Source: Smittia aterrima | Lineage: Eukaryota; Arthropoda; Insecta; Diptera; Chironomidae | Reading direction: 5' to 3' | DNA: 64,000 nucleotides | Assembly: GCA_033063855.1 (NCBI GenBank) | Contig: CP093831.1 | Span: 11,036,001-11,100,000, forward strand | Shown: piece by piece, positions 48,981 through 60,226 of the stretch | Position numbering within the stretch: the first letter of the stretch is position 1 | How the letters are laid out: each line of letters begins with the position of its first letter | Notes under the pieces: generated by a model | The model's input: the letters and a program-made list of their open reading frames with translations, nothing else | Told to the model about the DNA's origin: nothing | Database searches by the model: none | Position numbers and translations under genes: made by a program

Positions 48981-49757
48981 AGAATCACTTACAGCTGCGA
49001 ATAGTGTTATCATTTCAAGAAAAAAACTATTTTCTCGCATTACCAAATATCGGAAAGTAAATAAGTGATGGAATTCAAAAACTTTAATTAATAAATTAAA
49101 TAGTTGCTATGTTTTGTTGTTCTCAGCAGTATGACGCAAGCCGATATCTGGTTTTGCATAGACAAATTTAGCTCGCCTCAGCTCATTCGTCAGATAATTA
49201 AACAAAATTTCAGAAAAATTGTTTGTTTTAAAATACATCTCTATCAATAAAGTTTTCTGCTCTGTATGGTTGAATTTTGATAACAAAATATCTGTGAAAA
49301 AATAAACAAAATTTTAATATTGATATTAGAAGTCGTTGTCGTTAGAAAGCCTGGCCAGTTTCAAGGAGTTTGTATATGGTTCGACGTTTTGTTTCCAACT
49401 TTTGACGATGATAACGATGAAAAAATCCTCTCGACACATCCTTAATTAGAACCCACTCATTGAAAACAAACTATCATTCCATTGTCCGCAAATATTGAAA
49501 CTCTCGAAGCATTTTTGCCAGTCGCTTTCAAGCTTTTTATTTAAAGAAATCCAGAAAAGTTTCCATACCACTTGTTGCTTAAAATTCTCTGCCAACATCC
49601 TATTTTATGTGATTGTCAAATGAAGAAATGCATTCTAACAAAAGCTCATCTTGTTGGGCTCGTCGATCACGATGACTTTGAAGAAGTTTAAGATAAAAGA
49701 TTTTATTTTGTTGCAATGGAACAAATTTTTTTATTCTCTGAAATTCGTTATTGTTTA

Positions 49758-51265
49758 TTAATTCAAAAGTCCATTACGAGCCTCAGACATATTTTTAAGG
49801 ATAGCTTGGTAAACAGGATAACTTTCGGTCTCAGCATAAGTAAAATCTGAATAAGTATATGAGGATATCACAATAAAATCATTGAATTTTTTGTTTAAGG
49901 ATCTTACCTAAATGATTGAATTTAGAATAATCAGCTTCATAATTGCCCTTTACATTTCCAAGAGCTGCAGCAAGTCTTTCGACATCTTTGGGAACAGTCA
50001 CCCAATCATTTTTGCCGTGATACAAATAAGTAGGCACCGTAATTATTCCTAACTCATATTTAGGCGGCAAATTGCTTCCATATCGTTCGATATTTTCGGC
50101 TAATCCGTAGTCGAAGTGACGAAATTCTCCAGAGTTCACGAGTTGAAAGAAGTGAATTAATTGTTTGGTGGACGCTCCTGTAAATTAAAAGATTAAAATA
50201 ATTCAAAACATTTGTTAAGACTTTTACCTGCAGGAACGCTATGAACGATCTGTGGGAAGCGATCGTCGCTCAATTGCTCATAGTCAAACCCTCCAAACAT
50301 CAAAAAGAAAATTGATTTACAAAATCCAAGCAACGGAGAGTTCTTGACGCACATTAATTTTAGTCCTTCAACTAGATAATCATTTGTAGAAAGAAACTCA
50401 TTGTAGCCGATAAATTGAGATAAAATGTGAAGTCCGTCTTCGAAAGGAGACAGTAGAAGGAAGAACGGTGATTTTACTTTTGATAAGTAAACAGCTGGGG
50501 CTGTGAAAGAAATTTAAAGATATCAAAATAAAATCATTGAATTTTTTAAGGATCTTACCTAGAGCATGTATTGATATAATTTTGCTTTGATAATCCGGTA
50601 AGACGGAGGAACATAAAACGAAAATTGCAGTTGCTCCTTGTGAATAACCAATGTATTGCAATTTCGATTGTTGCGTTAGTGTAAGAATGTAATCAATCAT
50701 TGCAGGGAGATCATAGATGCCTTAGAAATATTTAAAAATAAAATTAAATTGAAATCGAGTATTAAGTCTCAGTTTACCCATTTCATGCCATGAGAAATTC
50801 CAATAATCAGCGTCTGTATCAGGATTCTTGGAAAGATGATTCCGTGAAAACTTGTTGCCTCTGAAGTTGCCAAGCCAGACATCATAGCCTTCAAAGTTGA
50901 TTATTTGCTCACAGGTGTTTTATGAAACTAATAAAATGTCAACGTACCAGCATCTGCGAGAAGATAAGCAAGAGCTTTTCCAGGGCCAAGCACAGAAAAA
51001 TCTTTAGAGCAGCCTAAGAATCCGTGCATTACTAAAGCTGGTGGTCCTCCTTGATTCACAAAAATACGTTGAAGATACAAAATGTATCCATCTTTCGTAG
51101 TTACGGAATGACTTTCAATTACATATTCTGGAGAGGATTCAACCCCATTCTAAGATGATAAAAATCTTAATTAGTTTCAAGCTTCACTGCAATTAGATCG
51201 TTTCTACTCACTTGGGCTTTGATTGATGAAAAAAGAAAAGCTGCTAAGAGAAGCTTCAGAAACAT
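49758..51265 (-). CDS. Acid lipase, tandem copy 2
   Basis: Seven exons in the same phases as copy 1: 51265-51212, 51149-50948, 50888-50778, 50720-50559, 50500-50228, 50177-49908 and 49846-49758, 386 aa. The signal peptide and Ser-Asp-His triad context (GYSQG, YHGKNDWVTVP, FNHLDF) are kept. Exon 4 has one extra codon (FVLCSSVLPDYQ against FVLCSLKPEYQ) and exon 5 has seven extra codons and many replacements, while exons 3, 6 and 7 and the introns remain very similar to copy 1. This suggests a new substrate preference or relaxed constraint in the cap region. Confidence 0.92.
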
Positions 51266-51609
51266 GACTATTTCGCTAGGTCTTCTCACTTAGAATGCGA
51301 ATATTAAAAAAAAATTAAACCACATTTATTCAAACAAAAGTCGTGTGACAAGGCTCGACTGTTTTCAACTGTGACAATTGTATATTTCTTTTATATATAA
51401 CACATTTTTAATTATTGAATTTGATAATTTTATATCGTTGTATAGCAGCGATCCTCTGCAATAACAAAGTCAAGATTATTGAAAGTTCCGAGTGTGAACA
51501 CATATATCTAACATATTCAGGTTTCCAAGTTTCGAAGTGCTTGTCGAGGTGAATTCTGGAATATCTCTAATGAGATCACTGACAGCGAAGTGCAGGTGTA
51601 AGATACATA

Positions 51610-51745
51610 AGGACAACGAATCCGAAGGATGAAACACCTTATAAGGCCGCTTTGTCGGTGATCTGTTTTCCTTGATTAAAATAACTCGCGAACGCGATGA
51701 GCTAGAAAATTAATTTCTTCACCAGTCTATAGAGAATTTTAATTA
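51610..51745 (-). repeat. Dispersed repeat fragment, copy 3
   Basis: Counterpart of 47695-47830 within duplication unit 2, with some divergence (the TGEEI…LAHRVRELF frame is interrupted). Confidence 0.65.
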
Positions 51746-52004
51746 GACAATTAAAATACCGACATTGTCGCGACTTGGAGTTTTCATGATTTTTAATTAA
51801 ATTTCCTAACTTGCAAACATTTACAAGATTTACATGAAGCATGACAATGAATTCTTATTATCGGCTGTAAGAGATTGCACACTAAGGATGAAATTTTCTT
51901 TAAAATTTCCTGAACCGCTTTTACACAGTTTGATTAAAGAGAAACATCCGTCAGCTGTTGGTTTTTACGATGGAACTTTTTATTGGATAAGGATTATTGA
52001 ATGT

Positions 52005-54832
52005 TTATTCGTTAAGCTTCGCATCAGATTCCTCAGAATCTTCTTCAAAGATAATGTCTCGAATCTCGTTCTGGAAAAAAAAAATCGTAAAGTTTCACAA
52101 ATATCTGAATAAAAAAGAAGTTTAAGAACCTCTGAGAAAGCTTCGTGGAAACTCGAGTGAGAAATATTTCTGATGCTTGGAGCTTTGTATAACTTTCCGG
52201 AGCTGCCAGATTGACTCGTCGATATTGACTCTTGTGAGCTCCTTCCGCCCTTGCGTAACAATTGATTTGAACTCTTTGCGTGATTTATTTCAAGCGCTGA
52301 TCGAAGCAAATCAATTTTGGACGCGCTGCCACCTTTCGTTGTGCTGACGATTGTGTAGCTGCTTCTCCGGTAAATATCAATCTTTGACCCTCGTGAAAGA
52401 GAAGACAAGCTTCGGACTTGTTGGTGTTTGTTGACGTTAACTGACAATTTGTCCGTTGACGTACTCGTTGCAGCATCTGCCATCTTCGGTTTTTGTGTTA
52501 GCTTTTCACATTCTCCATTTTCAGCTGCTTCGCTTTCATCATCCATCTGAAAAAAAGCTTATGATAAAAGCTCACTGAAGCTTTTTCACTTACCGAGTCG
52601 AATTTCTTTAGCCAAAAGATGTGCATGAACTTGTACAAGAAACCGCCAGTGATCGCAACAATTCCCATGTATCTGAAAGCTTCTCTCGTTCCGACCTCAC
52701 CTAAGAAGATGAAAATTGTAAAAAAAAATCTTTAAAGCTTAACTCTTCTCACCAATAAGAAATCCGCCCATGAATGAACCACTTCCTCTTCCTAAAGAAA
52801 AATGAGCCATTCCTAAAACGCCAATTAAAGTTGCGAGAAGATTTCTTGGAGCTAAGATGCTGCAGTAAGTTGCAGCTGCAACCCACATCAGGTGACATGA
52901 AAGGGCCTCCATCGCTTCAAATGGGAAACACCACCAAGAATTCTCGATAAACGAGTAGCCCATTAATCGACAAGCATGAGAGAAGAAAGCGATGACAATT
53001 AGATTGACGTGACCGAAGATTCTCGTGATCTTTTCTGCTGTGTAAAGGAAAGGAATGCTGCTAACTGTTCCGACTGTAATTGTGATACCGAGGAGATAAT
53101 TTGGAGCTCCAAGCTCTTTCAAATAAAGGAACAAGAAACTTTCGATGAATCCCCAAAAGTTTCCAAGAACGAACAAGAAGAGAATGAAGCAAATAACGTG
53201 AGGCATTCTCAAGAGATTCCATAAATCTCTGAAGATACTATCAGAAGGAAGCTTCTCTCCCAGTGGCATAAGATAAACTGTGATCGAACTGATGATCAAC
53301 AGAAAGTCGTACATGTAGAAAGCAGCTGAGTAGTCAGTGTAACCAACTTCTTTAGAGTAATAATCAATCAAAAGTCCAGTGATTGGTGAGAAAATTGCCA
53401 TTCCAAACATCGAAAAGAGTCGCTCTCTTCCGAAGTCTCCTCCATACTTTTCAATTGAGATTAAAGCGATTGGATCCATCATAGTGACGCCACTGGAAAG
53501 CATCATTGTTCCTAAAAATCTGAGCAAGAAGTAGTACCAGAAGACGTTGTCGTCGCCTTCATTGTAATCGGGTGGACAGAGATCTGGTCCGCCTCTAAGA
53601 AACTCACATTTCTGGATCATGCAATCTTCAGCAAGTTGCTTTAGTCTCTCTTCAGTGATTGTAATATTATGACGCATGACAATTCCTCCACATCTCAAGT
53701 CTTCTTCTTCCAGTTCTGTTACATTGACACCTTTCGACCAAAGAAGCTTTTCTCCAAAACGCTGAATGAAATCAGTTGCAGTGGAGTCTTCATCTTCCTC
53801 TTTCTCAATTCCTAAATGTTCAATGGCATCGCCGAGATCAGGATGCATATCAAGGAGAAACAGAACAGCCTCGTCACTTCCAGCCACCCAACTCTCTTCA
53901 CTTTCCTTTTCAATTTTTCCTATCAACTCCGCTAACTTTGCAAACGCTTTACTTCCATTTCGCGGTGCACTCTCCGACGATGAATGCAGTGGAAGTAAGG
54001 TTGTTGATTCGAAGGTTTTCTCTTTATCTTTTGGTTTCTTCTTACTCACTTTAAAGTTCAAATCATCGAGATCGTCTATGTTTACGCGTGCCGATTGTGA
54101 TTTCTTTGGTTGTTGAACTACTTGAATCTTTGGGTCTGGATCAAGGAGCATGCAATGATCAATGCAAGAATCCACGACAATATTAATTTCTTCATCTTCT
54201 GGACATTCCCGTGAGGGGCAAGGCGACCACCAAACTTCGACATTTCCTGTTTCAGGATGACGCATCACATAAGACGAAGGCACAATCCCGGGAATTTCTT
54301 GTTGTGGAATCATGAACAGCGCGTGATGAAAAAGTGCGTTGAGAAGAAAAGTTACGATGACCACAGGTTTGTACTTTCCGAATTTATCGACGATAAAACC
54401 TTAAAACATTTCAATTAGCTCTAGTTGACGTTTCATTGACTTTTACCTGTGATTGGAGGCGCGACGAAGGTTGTAAAAGGTAGCGCGAGATAAATAAAAG
54501 CAATCTCCTCGACTTTCAAGCCAACGGATTGCATGTGGATTGTGAGATAAGGAAGAAGGCATGATGTCGCTGAAATAACAACAAAGTTTTCATTTCAAAG
54601 TCTAAATATAACTCAAGTTTATCAGAACTTTGTCAGACAAAATGAAGAAAAACTTGAGCGTCGTTCTCAATAAAGAAATGCAATTTATCGACTCTTCACC
54701 TCCGTGCATCACAAAGAGAGTGACTTTGAGCATTAATAGATTTGGATTGACTCCTCGTTTACGCCAGAAATCCGCCCAAGGAGACTTCTCAGTCTCTTCA
54801 TCGGAAACGGTTTGACTATCGTTTGATTTCAT
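52005..54832 (-). CDS. Major facilitator superfamily protein, MFSD6-like
   Basis: Six exons: 54832-54700, 54569-54447, 54399-52753, 52700-52594, 52546-52130 and 52070-52005, 830 aa. N-terminal MFS helices (LLMLKVTLFVMHGG…LPYLTIHMQSVGL…PPITGFIVDKFGKYKPVVI) are followed by a very long extracytoplasmic loop with paired Cys and acidic stretches. The second helix bundle follows (FLLRFLGTMMLSSG…, FGMAIFSPITGLLIDYYS, …FLFLYLKELGAPNYLLG…). The large loop between helices 3-4 and 5 and the DKFGKY motif A match MFSD6-type proteins; the transported substrate is not known. A Ser-rich cytoplasmic tail ends in an acidic peptide. The donor of exon 5 (gag|gttctt) is weak. Part of this gene's 3' end is duplicated at 48150-48980. 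Confidence 0.87.
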
Positions 54833-55248
54833 AATTCTAATTCTTCTATCACTTTCATTAAAACGTGATCTTAAATGCTAAATCACTGATCAAACGTTAT
54901 CTTGTTTATTCACTGAATCCACTTCGAAACTACCGAGATCAGATGTCTTCACTTCCAGCGACTTGATCCAACTAAAGAGAATCTTCTCAGATCTTTATAT
55001 TCAAAGCAACTTTTTTACTCAAGACTAGCATCGTCTTCTCTCTTGTTCAAACACATTCTTATCATATCCAATCATCTGAAAGATAAATCAAAAATAATCT
55101 CGCACATCAGACAAGCCGCGGAAAAGTTTTCTCGTCTTTTGAAATTTTATGGTTCGAGTTCTATAACCTTCATGAAGCTAAAGATTTTCGAATTATTGCA
55201 CATTGAACATTTTATTTTAAGCTTTTACTTGAAAGCTTTCAAAACCTT
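54833..55248. other. Intergenic
   Basis: Contains the likely MFSD6-like promoter and the 3' flank of the four-helix membrane protein. No gene seen. Confidence 0.4.
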
Positions 55249-55899
55249 TTAAGTGATGTGGCTAATGACAATTTCGTGTGGCTCGTTTCCTTTTCTTTCA
55301 GCTTCCAGATATTCCTCGAGATCTTTGTAAGCAAGATAGATGAAGCCAGTGACAATGCACATGCAAACTAGAAAAATATTATTTGAGAGCTTTCAGAGTT
55401 GGGAGCTTTCAAGTTCTTACCATAAATTACTAAATATCCAGTTTTAAATCTCGACTTAGATTTCTTTCCGATTGGTTCGCTTTGCGTGTAGTTCTGCTTT
55501 GGCGTAGCATGAGTCAACTGAATTTCGAGGTAAAAGTCAGCAGCGATCAGAATAGCGAAAGTTGTTAATGTAAAAAGCACCACAGGTATGAGAATTTTTT
55601 TCGATTTTGGCTTTGCCAAGAGCAGTTGAATGAAGGTGATGAGAAATCCGATTGTGTTGATCACAGAGAGACCAAGAAAAATCTTCAAATCGCCTAAAAT
55701 ATTTCTTGAGACACTCAAACTTATTTTAGACTCTGCGATTTGACACTCACTTAACTTTGTTTCCTTGAAATTTCTGAAGAGATATTCATTAGCTTTATCG
55801 TAGAAAACCCAAATGAGGCTAAAGCTTGTACAGAAGAAAATTAATCCCAAAAGACTCAACGCTCTAAATGCAACCAAGGGACCGCATCTTAAACTCGCG
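55249..55899 (-). CDS. Four-helix membrane protein, unrecognised (start unresolved)
   Basis: Minus-strand exons 55899-55751, 55693-55421 and 55367-55249 join in frame; the middle intron of 57 bp is itself open, so it could be retained. Four hydrophobic segments are visible: ALSLLGLIFFCTSFSLIWVF, FLGLSVINTIGFLITFIQLL, LIPVVLFTLTTFAILIAADF, and VIYGVCMCIVTGFIYLAY. The C-terminal tail is acidic then polar (DLEEYLEAERKG…ISHIT). The layout resembles small insect tetraspan proteins (DUF4728-like), but I cannot confirm that. An upstream exon ending at a good donor (55964) would join in frame (…EADNIFCRCSSRI…), but no ATG was found. Confidence 0.6.
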
Positions 55900-56421
55900 C
55901 TTTTCCTTTTAAAAGTTTAATATCGTTAACAAAATATTTAATTCTTAACTCTTGACAAACTTACATCCTGCTCGAGCAACGGCAAAAAATGTTATCAGCT
56001 TCACCCGTGAAATGTCGCAGTCCGAATTCGGTTTAATGGAAATTAAATACATGCAAATATTCAAAAAGTCGACAGCTCAAAACTAGGAGGCTCGCGTTTT
56101 ACTTTGTCACTGAATCCTTTTGCCCCTTCACCGATCCTTTCGTTCTCGATGTTTTTCCTATTTACACATGCCAATTACACGAATCCCTTGACGAGACGCT
56201 CCTTAAATTTTGAGCGGTAACCAGCTGGCTTTATTTTAAGCATTGTTGAAGCTTCGATTGCACGCAAGTTATTTCGCTTCCGTTCGTTGTAAAGGAGACA
56301 ATTCGATAGCGACTGAAAGTTGTAATTGTTTCGAGGGAAAATGTGCAGCAAGCCTCGCCTTTTGTTTCGCAAAGTTTTTTTTTATTGACAATGTTTAGGA
56401 TTAAAATTTACAGACAAAGTT
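55900..56421. other. Intergenic / 5' part of the membrane-protein gene and 3' UTR of crooked neck
   Basis: Contains a possible 5' exon of the membrane protein (55965-~56031). No other supported feature. Confidence 0.35.
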
Positions 56422-58612
56422 TTATTCGTCGCCCTCTCCTTCTTCTTCTTTATCGTCTGATCCTGAACTCGAACTGTCTTCGTCTTGATCGTCATCATCA
56501 TTGGCAGGTTGATCTGTTGAAGTTTCCATTGATGATTCCTCTGGTTCAACTTCTTTGACCTTCTTCCAGTTTTTAGCAGCAGCGAGAAGTTTAAGATTAG
56601 GTTTCGCCATTTCGTCTTCGGGGAAAATGTAATCGAAAACTTCTTCCCAGCCTTCGGTTTCGCCAGTTTCTGAGACAATCTTTTGTCGTTTCTTGACACG
56701 ACGTGGAACCTTCTTGAGAACTGTTTCGAGGGAATCTTCGTCTCCGTTTTCTTTCTCGAAATCTCTCCAAGCATCGAGAATTAAAACACGAGCTTCACGA
56801 TCGTTTAGATTTCTTTGACAATCGTTTCCTCGTTCGTAAACTCTTCTGGCCAGTGAGACGTTCATAGCATCTTCAGTCGTTTCAGATGTGAGTTCAAACT
56901 TTGCGTATGAAATCCAAACCTTCACGTGACCAGTTCGATCTAAAAGTCTCTCGTAGAGTTGACGAGCTTTTTCGATTTCTCCTTGCGAAACTTCAAAGTC
57001 AATGAAGCTCTTCCAAAGTAACTCAGGCATGTCAAGTCGAGCTTGATTTACTGCTAATTCGTAGATCGCTCTTGCTCTGTCGATATCACCTAAAAGTGTT
57101 TCGAGCTCTGCAAATTTCATCCACGTGATGCAATTCTCTGGATTGAACTCTAAGAATTTCTCGTAAAGGATTCGGCAACGGTCGAACTCTCTCAACTGTA
57201 TCTCTAGCTCAATATAGCCGCGATAAATTTTATCTCGTGGACACATTCCGATTGCCATGCCGAGAGTCTTGCGAGCGACTTGAAGATTTTTCTGTCGAAT
57301 CTCGAACTGCGCGTAGTAAAGCCAAATCTTACTGAATGTGAAGACTTTGTGTGGAATCAACTGCAGGAGAGTTTTATAGATTTGTCTCGTTCTTTCAATG
57401 TCTTCAATTTCAAGCTCCTCAAATAATGAGTAGTTAATCCAAAGATAGATGTAACGTCGCCAAAAGTTCTTGTCGTCTGCTGGTGGAACATTTGCAATCG
57501 CTTTTTCGTAGGTTTCTCTGGTGACCTCAACATCGCCTTCGTATTCAATCAACCTCAGATAATCAAACCAAGCATCGTAGTTTGTCGGATTCTCAGCAAT
57601 TTCTTGTTCGTATTGGAATTTTCTCTTCGATGAGATGACATTTTCGATACCGGCTTTGTCTCCGAATTTCTTCTCGTGGATGCTGTAAGCTTTGTACAAA
57701 TCTAAAGACTTGTCCTTGGACAGATGATCCAAAGCGTATTTGTAGATAACTCTCGAGCGATCATGTTCTCTCTGATTCTCTTCAAACTTTGCGAAAGCGA
57801 TGTAAAGACGTTCATCCATGTATTCCTCTCCAAAGAACTCGATTGCTCTTTCATAAACGCCACGAGCGCCGTTGATGTAACCATGAGCTTCCTCAAATCG
57901 TGCGTACTTGATCCAGTTTTTGACTTCGGGATGAACCATGACGAAGCGCTCGTAAATATTTCTGGCTCGATCGAGTTCCTTAAATCGCAACTCAAAGTTG
58001 ATGTACGTCTGCCAAGCTTGTTCTTCAGGTTGCCATTCTATCCAACGCTCGAAAACTTGACGAGCTCCTGCAACATTCTCAAGCATCTCTTCCATGTAAG
58101 TGTACTTGTACCAGAACTGATTTGTTCGAGGCATAATCGTAATAGCGCGATCCCACAAGTTACGAGCGTGATTGATTTGCTTGTTCTTCATCTCCATCTC
58201 AGCATATTTCAACCAGATGGTGATGTTGCGATGATCGTTGTCGAGAGCTCGTTCCCATATACTGCGAGCTCTCTTGATTTCCTTTTGAGATTCTTCCCAT
58301 TGCGCGTATTTGATCCAATTCGAAACGACCTAAAAAAAATTGAGAATTGAAATTTTATGTTTAGATTAAAATGTTTTGATTATAACTTACACTCTTGCTC
58401 TTTCTAAGATTGTCTTCAAAAGTTTTCCGCTTTCGCTGTTGATAATCAGCTAATTCTGCTTCATCTGAGATCTTCTGCTTTGGTGGCGGCGGTAGAATTT
58501 CTAAATCTCTTTCTTTAGCTTCACGCAGAAGTTGCTCAGCAGTAATTTGAATTTCCGCTGGTGCTTTATTCTTAACTTTAGCCACTTTCGGCATTTTTTG
58601 TGGTTTCTCCAT
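56422..58612 (-). CDS. crn: Crooked neck: HAT-repeat pre-mRNA splicing factor (CRNKL1/Clf1)
   Basis: Two exons: 58612-58391 and 58329-56422, 709 aa. The protein consists almost entirely of half-a-TPR (HAT) repeats with the W…Y/F…E…ARxIYER pattern (e.g. WIKYAQWEESQKEIKRARSI, WKSFIDFEVSQGEIEKARQL), at least 14 copies. A basic N-terminal extension (VKNKAPAEIQITAEQLLREA) and an acidic, Ser-rich C-terminal tail flank them. It is a core component of the Prp19-associated part of the spliceosome. Length and repeat order match fly and human orthologues. The start codon lies 68 bp from the start of a divergent gene on the + strand, suggesting a shared promoter. Confidence 0.97.
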
Positions 58613-58680
58613 TGTAATTAAGCTTGATAAAAGTAATTTACAGTTCAAAACAATCGAAAACGTTTGTGGGTAAGAAACTT

Positions 58681-59283
58681 ATGTCGCAGTCGAAAATACG
58701 CGAGAGGGGTCCAAAGTTGTGCGTTCTAAAAAAGCAAAAAAAAATTGCGAAATTAAAGGAAATCCGCCGACAGTTTGCTAAGATGTCATCAACAGTTGTG
58801 TCAACAGATTTCCTGGATGAATTGAATCAGTATAGGGCCTTCAGAAGAACACGTTGCACTCCAAAAGAAGAAAAGGCTTCTGACTCTTGCAGTGAAGATT
58901 CGCCAGACAACAATCATTCTTCTGATGAAGACTTCTCCTTAAACATGAAAAGGAAGAAACCAAAGAAGAAAAAGAAGAGAATTGTGCCGGAGAAAAAGAC
59001 TCGAACGCCAAAACAAAAATCTGCGGTTATTCCTTCATTCGATCAAGTTATGGAAGCTCAATGTCAACATGCTTCAAAGTTTTACAATTTCGACGAATGT
59101 GAATTTGAAAGTGAAGGAGAACAAAACGAAGAAGACGACCCGATAGCTAAAGATGAACCAATAAGTAACGATCAAAGCTCTGAAGACGAAGCTCCACCAA
59201 TTGTCCACAAAAGACGAAAAATTGTTATTCATCCTTGGAATCCCATTGGCATCACTGGCGGACGACGAACGAATGATGTTTGA
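58681..59283 (+). CDS. Basic, probably nuclear protein, unrecognised
   Basis: Single exon, 200 aa from ATG 58681 (MSQSKIRERG…). The frame is open from 58624, but the earlier ATG lies in what should be 5' UTR, so I prefer 58681. The sequence alternates basic blocks (KKQKKIAKLKEIRR, KRKKPKKKKKR) with acidic Ser-rich ones (DSCSEDSPDNN, NDQSSEDEAPP). A more ordered core lies at VIPSFDQVMEAQCQHASKFY, and the C-terminal motif is IHPWNPIGITGG. Divergent neighbour of crn. Possibly a nucleolar or chromatin protein; not identified. Confidence 0.7.
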   Translation: MSQSKIRERGPKLCVLKKQKKIAKLKEIRRQFAKMSSTVVSTDFLDELNQYRAFRRTRCTPKEEKASDSCSEDSPDNNHSSDEDFSLNMKRKKPKKKKKRIVPEKKTRTPKQKSAVIPSFDQVMEAQCQHASKFYNFDECEFESEGEQNEEDDPIAKDEPISNDQSSEDEAPPIVHKRRKIVIHPWNPIGITGGRRTNDV

Positions 59284-59478
59284 ACAATTTAATTATAAGA
59301 TCCTAAAGTACAAAGAAAATAAATGCGTTGAAGCGCTCATTCCATCAATCAAATAATTAATATTCCTGTTCTAAAAAGCGAAGGAAGATTTTAGTTTGCC
59401 GCCAAAAGATTCGTTTGTTTTGATTTCGAGCTTGTTGCATTTAATTTGTTAATTTCGATTTTGAAGCCAGTTTGAGTG

Positions 59479-60226
59479 ATGAATACTTTGGATAAAACTT
59501 TACTGACCAGCAACGAACATGAACTTAACAAGATCTATGAAGAAGAAGTGAACAGCTTGAGGAGAAATGAGTTTTTGCTGACTATTCTCCAAAGATTGAA
59601 TATTGAAGACTTTCCACGCGATTTACCCGATTCGTCAAGAAAGAATATTGAGAAAGCTCTACTAGCAGTCAAAATAAGAGATCACATCAACTTGAACAAT
59701 GATCAAAAGCTTCTAGGTGAGTCTCCTTTAAATTTCAGATTGCAACTTTGTAAACATTCTCGATCAATGAACTTAAGGTCTGAACGAATTCGACATCAGC
59801 AAGATTGAGCTTAGTTACATGGAAAAGAAGCTCATTCGAGAACGTGTTGAGCATTTGGTGAACCTTGAGAAAATAAAACGCGACCGGTCAACGCCAAACG
59901 CTAATGAAGTCCTCAAAGAACAAAAACGTTTGATTGAATTGCAGAAGGAAAACATCGAAAAGACGGAAACTCTGGCGGATTTGAAGCGTCAAGAGCTTGA
60001 GTTGTTGAAAGAATGTGCTGAATCGCTTGTGAGCTCATCTCAGAAAGATCTCGTTCAAGGAATCCTCGACGATGCGAAAATTGTGAAGATCAAAATAGAA
60101 AGTCTCAGCCAACTTTGTCAAAACTCAGAAATGGAAAAAGCTCCGCAGGCCAGAAAAGCGTTCAATGAAATCTCTGGATTCGTCGATGATCTCCTGAAAA
60201 TTAAAGAATCTGCAAACACAGAATAA
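59479..60226 (+). CDS. Coiled-coil protein, unrecognised
   Basis: Exons 59479-59716 and 59778-60226, 228 aa. The intron is GT-AG and in frame (…QKLLG|LNEFDISKIELSYM…). The product is almost wholly helical and charged, with a long coiled coil (VLKEQKRLIELQKENIEKTE, then LADLKRQELELLKECAESLV). Size and layout resemble subunits of augmin or kinetochore complexes, but no diagnostic motif is visible, so this is not a call. It lies in the same direction as, and 195 bp after, the preceding basic-protein gene. Confidence 0.75.

Larger units (their letters stand above)
48981..52827. repeat. Tandem duplication, unit 2 (~3.85 kb)
   Basis: Direct copy of 45216-48980. Its right end (52827) is inside exon 3 of the complete MFSD6-like gene, where the parental sequence continues (caattaaagttgcg). 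A ~400-bp stretch near 49290-49680 has no close match in unit 1. Confidence 0.93.

Noticed and set aside
53766..54116. Antisense ORFs inside the MFSD6-like loop region
   Set aside because: Shadow frames opposite acidic coding sequence; no independent support.
57724..58350. 208-codon ORF antisense to crooked neck
   Set aside because: A shadow of the HAT-repeat coding strand; crn is unambiguous on the minus strand.
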